A stretch of DNA of 64,000 nucleotides from JAZREA01 sp045660545 (lineage in GTDB: Bacteria; Bacillota; Clostridia; Monoglobales; Firm-18). Position numbers and translations under genes: made by a program. Below, piece after piece: positions 43,101-51,212 of the stretch (the first letter of the stretch is position 1; the number at the start of each line of letters is the position of its first letter). Location: assembly GCA_045660545.1 (NCBI GenBank), contig JAZREA010000019.1:1-64000 (forward strand), written 5' to 3'. The notes under the pieces were generated by a model, which saw nothing but the letters and a program-made list of their open reading frames with translations, made no database searches and was not told the DNA's origin.

Positions 43101-43869
43101 GGGAACTAACTGTGAATACGACAGTGCAAAGGCTGTTGCAGACGCGGGCGCCGAGCCTGAGATTATGGTTATCAACAACCGTTCTGCAAGCGGAATTTCA
43201 AGGAGTATTGAAACATTCGCAGAAAAGATAAAAACCGCACAGGCGATATTTATCCCCGGTGGATTCTCCGGAGGAGACGAGCCTGACGGAAGCGGAAAGT
43301 TTATTACCGCGTTTTTCAGAAGTGCTGCTATAAAAGAAGGAGTTACCGAACTTTTAGAGAGCAGAGACGGACTTATGTGCGGTATTTGTAACGGCTTCCA
43401 GGCTCTTATTAAGCTTGGCCTTGTTCCGTACGGCAAAATTGTCGACACAGACGAAAACTCGCCTACGTTGACCTTTAACACAATTGGCAGACATCAGTCG
43501 AAGATTGTAAGAACGAGAATTGCTTCCAACAAGTCGCCGTGGCTTGCTCTTACAGAGGTCGGAGATGTATATAACGTTCCGATTTCACACGGTGAAGGAA
43601 GATTCTTGGCTGACGAGGCTACTATTATGGCGCTGGCCGAAAACGGACAGATTGCAACACAGTATGTTGACTTTGACGGTAAAGCCACAACAGACATACA
43701 GTTTAACCCTAACGACTCTATGTTTGCTATTGAGGGTATTACCTCGCCAGACGGAAGAGTGTTCGGTAAAATGGGACACAGCGAGCGTATTGGAGATGGG
43801 CTTTATAAGAACGTCCTCGGCAACTATGATATACAGATGTTTAAGGCAGCTGTAAAATACTTTAAGTAA
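40180..43869 (+). CDS. purL: Phosphoribosylformylglycinamidine synthase, single-chain
   Basis: The 1229-residue large PurL fuses a PurS-like N terminus (VNRIYVEKKP), two AIRS-like synthetase halves (SDHCRHTTF near 220, ETHNHPTEIEPFGGAATC near 315) and a C-terminal class I glutaminase with the nucleophile in CGICNGFQAL and HGEGRF. It converts FGAR to FGAM. Unlike PurF here, the glutaminase residues are intact. I chose the ATG at 40180 by homology of the N terminus; an in-frame TTG at 40153 is possible. The nearest ribosome binding site is weak. Confidence 0.95.
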   Translation: MVNRIYVEKKPQLAHEAMSLLSDARSLLGISSLENVRIINRYDVENISDELLEYTKKTVFSEPQLDLVYDELELGDAKKFAVEFLLGQFDQRADSAEQCVQIISQGERPLIRTAKVYALYGNISDAEFNEIKKYVINPVEAREAAFEKPSTLKVDYEIPTEVATLDGFTDLDRSGLADFIAQYGLAMDIDDIAFCSEYFKKEGRNPTITEIRMIDTYWSDHCRHTTFLTTIDSVKFEDELLQSAYDEYISVRKQLGRTKPICLMDLATIAVRHLKKNGKLQKLDESEEINACTVKIDVSVDGKTEPWLLLFKNETHNHPTEIEPFGGAATCIGGAIRDPLSGRSYVYGAMRVTGASDPLKPVSETIKGKLPQRKIVTTAAAGYSSYGNQIGLATGIVDEIYHPGYEAKRMEIGAVVAAAPAENVRRERPAPGDVVILLGGRTGRDGCGGATGSSKAHTMDSLENCGAEVQKGNAPEERKLQRLFRNKEACLMIKRCNDFGAGGVSVAIGELADGLEIDLNAVPKKYDGLDGTELAISESQERMAVVVEEKDVERFLELADTENLQATVVAHVTADPRLVMNWNGKNIVNISREFLNSNGAEKHIDIAPLKIENFDKNIADDFVGGYKDLARDLNVCSKRGLSERFDSTIGAGTVLMPFGGKYQRTPIQAMVQKISVEKKHTDDCSLMAYGYNPFITEMSPYHGAYLAVVESVSKLIATGAEFKDVYLTFQEYFENPKKDAKRWGKPLAALLGAFKAQMELQIGSIGGKDSMSGSFENIDVPPTLVSFAVTTDKVSNIVSPEFKAASNKVVLIKPEYDKDGLPVANSLINVFDKVCKMLRDGRAVSCYTIGYGGIAEAVLKMCIGNGLGFEYESGVSNQDIFGYCYGGFLLEVKDVNDGEEVIGRVTDCGCISRGAEKLDLAEISSIYEDKLESVYTCNIDQKGGKVETFSYKAADRYTTAFKCAKPKILIPAFPGTNCEYDSAKAVADAGAEPEIMVINNRSASGISRSIETFAEKIKTAQAIFIPGGFSGGDEPDGSGKFITAFFRSAAIKEGVTELLESRDGLMCGICNGFQALIKLGLVPYGKIVDTDENSPTLTFNTIGRHQSKIVRTRIASNKSPWLALTEVGDVYNVPISHGEGRFLADEATIMALAENGQIATQYVDFDGKATTDIQFNPNDSMFAIEGITSPDGRVFGKMGHSERIGDGLYKNVLGNYDIQMFKAAVKYFK

Positions 43870-43875
43870 AATTTT

Positions 43876-43898
43876 AAGGCCACAATTATTGTGGCCTT
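43876..43898 (+). terminator. Hairpin at the end of the purine operon
   Basis: AAGGCCACAA (43876-43885) and TTGTGGCCTT (43889-43898) form a perfect 10-bp stem with a 3-base loop. The following bases have no long T-run, so termination may be partial. Confidence 0.6.
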
Positions 43899-43959
43899 AT
43901 CGTCGTTTGTTGACAATATGTTTTCTTGCATAATCTTGCACAAGAAAGGATGTATAATT

Positions 43960-44040
43960 ATGAATTTTACAACCTGGTTTGCAATTGCCATAGCAATAAT
44001 TCTTCCGGTGGCGGTATATATCTTTAACAACAAGGAATGA
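43960..44040 (+). CDS. Candidate 26-residue membrane peptide
   Basis: An ATG at 43960 opens a 26-codon frame: MNFTTWFAIA, a hydrophobic stretch of about 17 residues, and a polar end FNNKE. AAGGA lies about 10 bases upstream. One membrane helix with a charged C terminus is the shape of small membrane peptides and of type I toxins, but I recognise no family. An intergenic repeat begins immediately after its stop codon. It could also be a chance frame. Confidence 0.4.
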   Translation: MNFTTWFAIAIAIILPVAVYIFNNKE

Positions 44041-44095
44041 TTTTTTGTCCTGCCTTGTCGGGAGCCTAGTAAGAATGTCGAAATTTGACGAAAGG
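44041..44095 (+). repeat. Intergenic repeat E1 (short form)
   Basis: It begins with TTTTTTGTCCTG and GGGAGCCTA, then AAGAATGTCGAAATTTGACG and AAAGG, ending at the ribosome binding site of the next gene. It aligns along its whole length, with scattered mismatches and short indels, with element E8 at 55969-56019, 12 kb away. It lacks the core and palindrome of the long form. Confidence 0.65.
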
Positions 44096-44105
44096 AAGCA
44101 TGAAC

Positions 44106-44459
44106 ATGAAGAAACTTAAAATAGTAGTTTTAATCATAATATCAGCGTTTGTACTATTTTGGATTTGTTCAATTGCTATGTGCGAATATAATACATATAA
44201 GTATGGTGAAATTTTTAGAAATACTAAAATACACGATATTGGTGGTGAAGGATATTTAGACGATTGCAATATAAAAGTTTTAAAGTATAACAATGATTAT
44301 GCTAAAGTATATGCAGTTTTTAAAAATGATTTAAATGAAGTAGGATTGGTTTATTATTTTGCAAAAAATGATGATGGTAATTGGGTTTTTGATTATTATG
44401 ATTCTGTATATTCAAGGACAGGAAGTGCAGATGGGTTTATTTGGCCGTATATAAGATAA
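44106..44459 (+). CDS. Hypothetical membrane-anchored protein
   Basis: The 117 residues begin MKKLKIVVLIIISAFVLFWI, a single membrane helix or uncleaved signal, followed by an extracellular domain of about 90 residues rich in Y, D and N and ending SADGFIWPYIR. I do not recognise a named family. The ATG at 44106 (9 bases after AAAGGA) is preferred; an ATG at 44100 is an alternative. It is more A/T-rich than the purine genes upstream and is flanked by repeats E1 and E2. Confidence 0.7.
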   Translation: MKKLKIVVLIIISAFVLFWICSIAMCEYNTYKYGEIFRNTKIHDIGGEGYLDDCNIKVLKYNNDYAKVYAVFKNDLNEVGLVYYFAKNDDGNWVFDYYDSVYSRTGSADGFIWPYIR

Positions 44460-44464
44460 ACACA

Positions 44465-44556
44465 TTTTATCCTTAACTTGATACGAACTACTGATAACTA
44501 ACATTGGCATCTAGATTATACAGTCTTTATATAAAAGATGTCGAATGTTGTCGAAA
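44465..44556 (+). repeat. Intergenic repeat E2 (long form)
   Basis: Block A has ACTTGATACGAACTACTGAT; the 29-base core at 44503-44531 is identical to that in E3 (44963-44991). A near-palindrome TCTTTATATAAAAGA and ATGTCGAA follow, then the next gene's ribosome binding site. Within the core, TTGGCA and TATATA are 18 bases apart and could be a promoter. Confidence 0.7.
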
Positions 44557-44569
44557 GGAGAAATGTATA

Positions 44570-44923
44570 ATGGATTATTTATATCAAAATGGTGAGAATG
44601 TTTTTGATATATGCAAACTTGATAATGGTGAATTGTTAGTACAAGTTAAAGTGAAAGATTTTTTGGGACAATTTGCTTATTGTATTGAAGAAAACAATTT
44701 AAATGATTATATGCATTCTTTAGAGCAATTAGATAAATCAGAACAAGGTGAATTAAGATTTTCTGATATGGATTCTGATTCATTTATATATTTTGAAAAG
44801 ACGAAGTTCGGACATATGAAGATAAGCGGACAGTTGGGAATGACATTTCGAAATAACTATCTTATATTTGAAATGGATGCAGACCAAACTGTTATAGCAA
44901 GATTGATTAAAAGATTAAAATAA
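44570..44923 (+). CDS. WapI-family immunity-like protein
   Basis: The 117-residue soluble acidic protein has the layout I recall for WapI-type immunity proteins: an N-terminal LVQVKVKDFLGQF strand pair, a middle helix with LEQLDKSEQGELRF, and the C-terminal FGHMKISGQLGM and DADQTVIARLIKRLK. WapI proteins protect against the contact-dependent toxin WapA. No toxin gene is adjacent, so it would be an orphan immunity gene. The ATG at 44570 follows AAAGGAG. Assignment is by remembered pattern and needs profile confirmation. Confidence 0.6.
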   Translation: MDYLYQNGENVFDICKLDNGELLVQVKVKDFLGQFAYCIEENNLNDYMHSLEQLDKSEQGELRFSDMDSDSFIYFEKTKFGHMKISGQLGMTFRNNYLIFEMDADQTVIARLIKRLK

Positions 44924-45030
44924 TTTTTAGACCTAACTTTATATGAACTATCGCTGAAAATGATTGGCATCTAGATTATACAGTCTTTATAGTAAAGAAT
45001 GTCGAAAAATGTAGAAAAAGATAAAAAGGA
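44924..45030 (+). repeat. Intergenic repeat E3 (long form)
   Basis: It starts at the base after the preceding stop codon: TTTTTAGACCTAACTTTATA, GAACTATCGCTGAAAA, the 29-base core shared exactly with E2 at 44963-44991, then TAGTAAAGAATGTCGAAA. The TCTTTA...TAAAGA arms are kept although the loop bases differ from E5, suggesting the hairpin matters. Confidence 0.7.
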
Positions 45031-45039
45031 GAAAAAGCA

Positions 45040-46179
45040 ATGTTTGAAAAGTTAAAAAGTTTTTGTGATTCGTTTCTGGAACTTGGAGTTCCGGGCTTTG
45101 ATTTAGTGATTTACAAAGACGGAGAATGTATTCTCAGGTATATGAATGGCTATAGTGATCTTGAAAACAAGGTTAAAATAGACGGAAAGGAAAAATATAA
45201 CATTTATTCTTGCTCAAAGGTTATCACTTGTACAGCTGCTTTGCAGTTATTGGAAAAGGGATTGTTTTCGCTTGAAGATAAACTTTCTGACTTTATGCCC
45301 GAATTTAAGGAAATGACGGTCAAGACCGATGACGGTATTAAAAAGGCTGAAAAACCAATTTTAATAAAGCATTTATTTGAAATGACTGCAGGTTTTTCCT
45401 ATGCCTGCTATTCACCGCAGTTAAAAAGATGCATTGATGAAACTGTCGGCAAATGTCCTACTCGTGAGGTAATGAAGTATCTTGCTAAGGAACCATTGCT
45501 TTTTGAACCCGGCGACAGATGGGAGTATAGTTTATGTCATGATGTACTAGCGGCTTTTGTTGAGATTGTATCGGGTGAAAAATTTGAAGTATATGTCAAA
45601 AAGAATATTTTTGATGTTATTGGAATGAATAATTCTACTTTTATGTTGCCTGATGCAGAAATTGAAACCATTGCACCGCAATATAGATTTGAAGATGGAA
45701 AAGCAGTTAATGTTGGAAAACCCATATTTAACTATAAAATCGGCTCTGAATATGCATCGGGCGGTGCTGGTTGCATTTCTACGGTAGATGATTACATAAA
45801 GTTTTTAGAGGGCTTACGTACTTGTAAATTGCTAAAACCTGAAACAGTTGAACTAATGATGAGCGACCGTTTAACAGATGAGCAAAAAAGGACATATTGG
45901 ACAAAAGACTCCCATGGTTATGGTTTGGGAGTGCGTTGCCCTAAAGGTGATAAAAGATATATTGATTTTGGTTGGGGCGGTGCTGCAGGCGCGTATCTTG
46001 CTATTGATGTTCAGAATGCAATTTCGATTTATTTTGGCACACATTTATTATCTTCTCCCGCCCAGGGGTTACGTTCGATGCTTTATAGATTTGTAATAGC
46101 AGAACTGATTGACAACAGCGAGTTCGAAAGGGCGTATAAAGATTTGGAAGATTTGCATAATTATAAATTAACCTATTAA
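45040..46179 (+). CDS. Beta-lactamase-family serine hydrolase
   Basis: The 379 residues belong to the class C beta-lactamase/EstB superfamily. The SxxK motif is IYSCSKVI (S about 61, K about 64), the Tyr motif WEYSLCHD near 165, and a C-terminal GWGGAAG in place of KTG near 311. There is no signal peptide, so it acts in the cytoplasm, more likely an esterase or peptidase than a drug-resistance enzyme. It is flanked by repeats E3 and E4. Confidence 0.85.
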   Translation: MFEKLKSFCDSFLELGVPGFDLVIYKDGECILRYMNGYSDLENKVKIDGKEKYNIYSCSKVITCTAALQLLEKGLFSLEDKLSDFMPEFKEMTVKTDDGIKKAEKPILIKHLFEMTAGFSYACYSPQLKRCIDETVGKCPTREVMKYLAKEPLLFEPGDRWEYSLCHDVLAAFVEIVSGEKFEVYVKKNIFDVIGMNNSTFMLPDAEIETIAPQYRFEDGKAVNVGKPIFNYKIGSEYASGGAGCISTVDDYIKFLEGLRTCKLLKPETVELMMSDRLTDEQKRTYWTKDSHGYGLGVRCPKGDKRYIDFGWGGAAGAYLAIDVQNAISIYFGTHLLSSPAQGLRSMLYRFVIAELIDNSEFERAYKDLEDLHNYKLTY

Positions 46180-46220
46180 AAATGTAAAATACGTAGGTAG
46201 TTTTGTTGTAATAAAAATAT

Positions 46221-46310
46221 ATTTTTGGGTTCTAACATGACATGAACTGCTACTGAAAAACTTTTGCATCTAAACCGTCTGTCCCGCATAACTCGGATTA
46301 TATCCTAAAA
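46221..46310 (+). repeat. Intergenic repeat E4 (diverged long form)
   Basis: TTTTTGGGTTCTAACATGAC, ATGAACTGCTACTGAAAA and TTTTGCATCTAAACCGTCTG align with blocks A and B of E2/E3, but the palindrome is replaced by other bases before the AAAAAGGAGAG ribosome binding site. Confidence 0.55.
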
Positions 46311-46323
46311 AGGAGAGAAGAAA

Positions 46324-46830
46324 ATGAAGTATTTAATTGTAGTTGATATGCAAAATGATTTTATAACAGGCAGTCTGGGTAGTGTGCTTGCCGAGAAAAT
46401 TGTGCCTGATGTAGTTGAAAAGGTTAAAAATTTTGATGGTAAAATTATATTCACAAGAGATACACATTTTGCAGACTATATGCAGACACAGGAAGGCGAA
46501 AATCTTCCGGTAGAGCATTGTATTAAAGATACTGATGGTTGGCAGATTTGTGATGAACTTAAGGCTTATGCTAATGAAGTTGTTGATAAAATCACATTTG
46601 GAAGTGTCGATTTGCCAGGAATACTGAAAGATTATGGCGATGAGATAGATGAAATAGAATTGTGCGGATTGTGTACAGATATTTGCGTAATTTCAAACGC
46701 TATGATATTAAAAGCGAGCTTTCCTGAAACAAAAATAGTTGTTGATGGCAAGTGCTGTGCAGGAGTTAGTGTCGAAAGTCACAAAACAGCACTTGAGGCT
46801 ATGAAGGCAGTGCAAATAGAAATCGTGTAA
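46324..46830 (+). CDS. Isochorismatase-family cysteine hydrolase (nicotinamidase-like)
   Basis: This 168-residue hydrolase has the catalytic triad positions D8 (VVDMQNDF), K89 (DKITFGS) and C121 (GLCTDICV). The metal-site region DTHFADY near 46-52 makes nicotinamidase (nicotinamide to nicotinate) plausible. Similar proteins in this superfamily hydrolyse other amides. It has a good AGGAGAG site and lies between repeats E4 and E5. Confidence 0.88.
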   Translation: MKYLIVVDMQNDFITGSLGSVLAEKIVPDVVEKVKNFDGKIIFTRDTHFADYMQTQEGENLPVEHCIKDTDGWQICDELKAYANEVVDKITFGSVDLPGILKDYGDEIDEIELCGLCTDICVISNAMILKASFPETKIVVDGKCCAGVSVESHKTALEAMKAVQIEIV

Positions 46831-46875
46831 TTTGAATAGCTTGAAAACGATAACTTTTGAATTATGATTATATGA

Positions 46876-46971
46876 TTTTTTACTCCTGTCTTGACACGAG
46901 CTTGACGCTAAAAAGATTGTCATATAGATTATACAGTCTTTATATAAAGAGTGTAAAATATTGGCGAAAAG
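46876..46971 (+). repeat. Intergenic repeat E5 (long form with perfect palindrome)
   Basis: Block A reads TTTTACTCCTGTCTTGACAC then GAGCTTGACGCTAAAAAGAT. Bases 46925-46944 are identical to 20 bases of the E2/E3 core, and 46937-46950 is the perfect 14-base palindrome TCTTTATATAAAGA. TTGTCA and TTATAT are 17 bases apart. Confidence 0.68.
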
Positions 46972-47011
46972 CCAAAGAATAATTTTAAAACGATATAAAG
47001 GGGAGTTTGTT

Positions 47012-47749
47012 ATGAAATTAATAAAAGACATTTGTTATGGTAAATCTAAACATCCGGAGCAGTATCTTGATTTATACCTTCCGGATAGTGATGAGTTCAA
47101 GGTTTTTGTGTATATGCACGGCGGCGGAATGGAACGCGGTGACAAAAAAAGTGCAAGTATAGTTGGTGAATATGTAGCAAGCCAGGGTATAGCGTTTGTG
47201 TCAGTAAATTACAGGATGTATCCACAGGCTATGTATCCCCAGTTTATTTGTGATGCGGCAGAGGCCGTTGGCTGGATATATAACAATATTAATCAGTATG
47301 GAAAATGCGAAGGGATATATATCGGCGGAAGCAGTGCTGGTGGATATCTTTCAATGATGCTTTGCTTTGATAGCAGATTTTTGTCTCCGTATAAGTTGCC
47401 TTCTGATGTAATAAAAGGATATGTTCATGATGCCGGTCAGCCAACAACACATTATAACGTACTTAGAGAACGTGGGATTGATTCCCGAAGAGTGATAATT
47501 GACGAGGCGGCGCCACTATATCATATTGGAAACGCTGATAGCTATCCGCCTATGATGTTTATTGTTTCGGATAATGATATGAAAAATCGATATGAACAAA
47601 CCCAGTTAACTATTTCTACATTAAAGCATTTTGTATACGATGAGAGTAAAATATATTATCGACTTATGAATGGTACACACTGTCACTATTCAAAAACAGA
47701 AGCATTTGGGAAAATGGTTTGTGAATTTATAAGAGAAACGGAAAAGTAA
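47012..47749 (+). CDS. Alpha/beta-hydrolase, esterase/lipase type
   Basis: The 245-residue protein has the oxyanion motif YMHGGGMERGDK near residue 32 and the nucleophile elbow GGSSAGGY near 110, as in hormone-sensitive-lipase-like and BD-FAE esterases; a C-terminal GTHCHY supplies the histidine. No signal peptide is present. The ATG at 47012 follows GGGGAG by about 6 bases. Substrate unknown, probably a small carboxyl ester such as acetylated sugar. Confidence 0.85.
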   Translation: MKLIKDICYGKSKHPEQYLDLYLPDSDEFKVFVYMHGGGMERGDKKSASIVGEYVASQGIAFVSVNYRMYPQAMYPQFICDAAEAVGWIYNNINQYGKCEGIYIGGSSAGGYLSMMLCFDSRFLSPYKLPSDVIKGYVHDAGQPTTHYNVLRERGIDSRRVIIDEAAPLYHIGNADSYPPMMFIVSDNDMKNRYEQTQLTISTLKHFVYDESKIYYRLMNGTHCHYSKTEAFGKMVCEFIRETEK

Positions 47750-47765
47750 AAAATATTGATAACAA

Positions 47766-47792
47766 AAACCGGTCGATAAAATCGACCGGTTT
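47766..47792. terminator. Bidirectional terminator between converging genes
   Basis: A perfect 12-bp stem (47766-47777 with 47781-47792) carries A-run and T-run flanks. It serves the esterase gene and the large minus-strand gene ending at 47816. Confidence 0.88.
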
Positions 47793-47815
47793 TAACTTTA
47801 TTTGCTATTTAACTT

Positions 47816-50800
47816 TCAGATTTTTTGTTCCTGCAAATTTGAATCGGAAAAATCCAATACGTATTCTTTTATATTGCTGTTTTGTGCAACATAAAACCTT
47901 TCTTTTGCCTCGCCTTGAGCTGTAAAGCTGTTTTGGTTTACACAAACAACTTCTGCAAGTTCGTTTTCCGGCCAAACAAAAGTGTTTGTGTCGGTAACAA
48001 TTTTAACAATTTTGCCAAACGGCATTTCTACATCGAAGGATGTGTTTTTGGTAACAACTTTTGCTTTTCGTAAAGTATCGTCTGTATTATACCAGTCTAC
48101 CGCGGTAAGGTAAATGTGGTATGTGTTATCTTCCTGTTTAAAGATACTGTACTGGACATCATCGCCGCACTCGACGCGAACCTTTTCGTTTTTAAGTATT
48201 TCGTCGGCACAGCTTTTTATAAGATTGTTGTATACGGAATAAATCGCCTTATTACCCGGGTAGCAAAGGGTGTTTACAAGGATAATTTTACCTTTTCCGC
48301 ATTCTAATTCATACACAACGTCTTCTGTATCGAAATCCGGACTGATTTTTTTAAGGTTATCAGAAAGATTTACACAAACCTTGATTTGCGTACCTGCAAT
48401 ATTTTTTGACTCGAATTTTGGAGCGCCGTTTGCAAGCTTGTCGGTAATTGGATTTGAAACAACGTTAATATTAAAATTATCGAGTTCATCTTTGTTTGTT
48501 GTATCGGTGAAATGCGCCCAGGTGCAAATAAGAGTTGAGCCGTTTTCTACTGCATTTAAAATCCTTTGGGTATCTTCAACGGTAGAGTAGTTGTATCCTG
48601 CAAAAACAAGGAGAGCATATTTTGATAAATCGCCTGTTTCAACCGGCACTGCATCTACATTACCTCTTGGTGTACCGCTGAAAGTTCCGAAAGGCACATC
48701 CCTTTGTGGCGAAACAAAGCCTGTTTTGTGTGCGCCCTGTTCGTTAAGTGCGTCGAGCGGATAGAAAGATTTAAGGTGTATCCATGAATCACTTTCGTCG
48801 CCCGGCTTGATAGAAGGAATACCCCACTGGGTGTTAACCAAAAAGCCGTTCCATCCATCCATTCTTCCGTGTAAAAATGCAAACGGAGTATAGAAAGTAC
48901 CTGTTCTTGAATGTGTTCTTACAAACTTATTAAAGCGTAAAAGCTCTTCCCTGTGCTTTTCGCACGCTAAGGACAAACGATTGTGGTAGGCATAAAAAGC
49001 CTCCATAAACCACAGGCCTTCTTCGGTGTTTATATCGGTTACTCCCTGAAGATATGGAACATAAAGAGAGAGGAGGTATCTCCTGTAACGTCTTAGGTTG
49101 TCGTGAGGAAATGTTGACCACTGAAGAGCGAGATGTACACCGTATTTGTCTTTGTTGTATGCCTGTGATGCACCTCTTAAGAAAGACAAAAGAATCTCGG
49201 TAGAACTATCCATTGTTTCTGTACCAACCCACTCAAAACCGTTTTGTAAAAAGTATTTGTACATAACGGAAGGGCCTGTATGTCTTGTAAAGTTGCCGCT
49301 GCTAAGTAACTTTAATTCCTGCGAGGCTATATCGTGTGCCATAGCCATATCGTTTGACTCGGGAGTTTTTCTTGCATAAGAATACTCGCCGTCTTTATAC
49401 ATAATGTTAAAAGGTCTGTATGAGCTTTCTATTGTTTCGGGATACTCTCTGGCAAGTCTTGCCGCAAGGTCGTAAAATTCTTCAAGAGGAGCTTCTATTT
49501 CGCGAGGTCTGCCGTTTTCCTGAGTCCAGTAAAACAACTGGCCGTCCCTTTCGTGGAGTTGACGTCCCATAAAGTGCTTTCCACTTAGCATTTTTTCGCT
49601 CGGGTTTGTGTGTACACCGGGAATGTCGCGTCCGTCAGATATGTGAACATAGTTAAGTTCAAGCTTTTCACAAAGGCGTGTAAACACATTCCATACACGA
49701 GAGTTTACAAATCTCTGACCGCCCCAGCGGTAAACAGGACGAATGGTAATGAAGCTACCAATATCGTTAGCTATGTACCATTTAATGTAGTCACAAACAG
49801 ATTTTAGGCTTGATACGTCAATGTAGATCATATCGCCGCTTGCAGTAATAACATTATCGTTGGTTTTACTAACGCAGCGCCTCATGGTATATGATTTTGA
49901 AAAAGAATCTGATTTAAGGGTAAAGGAGAGCCCGTTTTTGGCTTTAAGCGGTTTTAGCGATAAAACCACAAGATTAACCTCATCAAAAACGGTTTTTTCT
50001 GTAAGTTCAAAATCCGAGCTTTCAAATTCTATATTTACATCGTTGTTTTTTGTTTCTACAAGGAGCTTCAGATCTTTATCTGCATAGAATTCGTCTGCTG
50101 AATTCATAAGTGTAAACGGAGTATTTTCCTTTTCTAAAACCAGTATTTCGTCAAACAGAAGAGGTATTACATCGTGGTAATTGCTTGTATATTTAATTGA
50201 AATTGTGTTTTCGCCGTTGGTAAATACACCTTCGGGGAGTTCAATTTCCACAGGTGAAAAACGATGGATTTTAAGAAACACCTCACCTTTATAGCACAAA
50301 TTTCCGTTTACTGATATTTCAAATTCCGGCCAATCTCTTTTTGAAAGATTCTGTCCGAGCCAGGCAAACCTTGTAAGACCAATGTTGCCTCTGTCAAATT
50401 CGGGAAGAAGATTTCTGCCTTCTGTGTCGCAGATAAACGGTGATTCAAAATACAGATTTCCTGAATAGTTTTCGCCTTCGAGCGTGATAATTACACAGGC
50501 AGTTTTCTGTTGTTCTATTTTAATATGTTTTTTAAGCTCAGTAAAATCATAGGTACCCTCGGGCACGTTTATAATATGACGTTCGTCGGGTGCGGCGGTT
50601 GTATCATTAGGGCTTATTCCGTCTTTTGTGTACCACACATCGAGTATTATGCGCACATATCCGCCATCTTCAATTTTAAGATTACGCGCTTTTGCGCTCA
50701 TACCAAAAGACCATTCGTCAGAGTATTCGGTAAAATCTTCATACGGAAACAGCCCGTACAACAACCCCTGCCATACAACTTTTTTTAACACTCTTTTTGC

Positions 50801-51076
50801 GTATGGAAGAGGATTCTGCGTTGAATAATCAAGACAGAAACGGTTATTTTTTGACTCTTCATAATTAAGAGAATCGTCTATGAGCATATACAAAAGCTCC
50901 GCTCCTGATTCGTTTTTAAGTGTCGGAGCCGATGCATCTTCACAGGAAAAAAAGAGCTTGTGCAGATTGTTTGTATTAATATTGCTGCCATCTAATTTGA
51001 AGGTCAATTCCTGACCTTTTTTTAACACAACATTTTTGTTGTCGGATTTTAAATCAATCTTTTTTGATTGTATCAT
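47816..51076 (-). CDS. Large glycoside-hydrolase-like protein of unknown specificity
   Basis: The 1086 residues have no signal peptide. The first 400 or so are beta-rich, with jelly-roll-like segments (SPVEIELPEGVFTNGENTIS). The middle (about 430-720) resembles a TIM-barrel glycosidase (FEWVGTETMDSS, LALQWSTFPHD, with conserved-looking acidic residues). The segment around 790-870 (YALLVFAGYNYSTVEDTQRI, NGSTLICTWAHF) resembles the GATase-like trimerisation domain of GH42 enzymes, and a beta-rich C terminus follows. Function is inferred: intracellular breakdown of imported glycans. Its strong promoter and leader ribosome binding site AAGGAG are clear. Confidence 0.65.
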   Translation of the reverse strand: MIQSKKIDLKSDNKNVVLKKGQELTFKLDGSNINTNNLHKLFFSCEDASAPTLKNESGAELLYMLIDDSLNYEESKNNRFCLDYSTQNPLPYAKRVLKKVVWQGLLYGLFPYEDFTEYSDEWSFGMSAKARNLKIEDGGYVRIILDVWYTKDGISPNDTTAAPDERHIINVPEGTYDFTELKKHIKIEQQKTACVIITLEGENYSGNLYFESPFICDTEGRNLLPEFDRGNIGLTRFAWLGQNLSKRDWPEFEISVNGNLCYKGEVFLKIHRFSPVEIELPEGVFTNGENTISIKYTSNYHDVIPLLFDEILVLEKENTPFTLMNSADEFYADKDLKLLVETKNNDVNIEFESSDFELTEKTVFDEVNLVVLSLKPLKAKNGLSFTLKSDSFSKSYTMRRCVSKTNDNVITASGDMIYIDVSSLKSVCDYIKWYIANDIGSFITIRPVYRWGGQRFVNSRVWNVFTRLCEKLELNYVHISDGRDIPGVHTNPSEKMLSGKHFMGRQLHERDGQLFYWTQENGRPREIEAPLEEFYDLAARLAREYPETIESSYRPFNIMYKDGEYSYARKTPESNDMAMAHDIASQELKLLSSGNFTRHTGPSVMYKYFLQNGFEWVGTETMDSSTEILLSFLRGASQAYNKDKYGVHLALQWSTFPHDNLRRYRRYLLSLYVPYLQGVTDINTEEGLWFMEAFYAYHNRLSLACEKHREELLRFNKFVRTHSRTGTFYTPFAFLHGRMDGWNGFLVNTQWGIPSIKPGDESDSWIHLKSFYPLDALNEQGAHKTGFVSPQRDVPFGTFSGTPRGNVDAVPVETGDLSKYALLVFAGYNYSTVEDTQRILNAVENGSTLICTWAHFTDTTNKDELDNFNINVVSNPITDKLANGAPKFESKNIAGTQIKVCVNLSDNLKKISPDFDTEDVVYELECGKGKIILVNTLCYPGNKAIYSVYNNLIKSCADEILKNEKVRVECGDDVQYSIFKQEDNTYHIYLTAVDWYNTDDTLRKAKVVTKNTSFDVEMPFGKIVKIVTDTNTFVWPENELAEVVCVNQNSFTAQGEAKERFYVAQNSNIKEYVLDFSDSNLQEQKI

Positions 51077-51122
51077 ACTTTTCGCTCCTTGCCAAACAAG
51101 ATAATAGTGTTATGATTTAGAC

Positions 51123-51151
51123 ATTATATCAAAACTAAAACTTATAGTCAA
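51123..51151 (-). promoter_or_regulatory. Promoter of the 1086-residue protein gene
   Basis: On the minus strand TTGACT (51151-51146) and TATAAT (51128-51123) are 17 bases apart, about 47 bases before the start codon. Confidence 0.65.
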
Positions 51152-51212
51152 GCAAATGTTTTCTTTAATTTGACTTTCTTACAATTTCTGTTTGTAATAG
51201 GTGCTTAAAATA

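Noticed and set aside
44465..46971. The gene-repeat pattern as an integron cassette array with attC sites; some copies contain CCTAAC or TCTAAC
   Set aside because: No matching GTTRRRY at the 3' ends, no outer complementarity of the two ends, and no integron integrase nearby.
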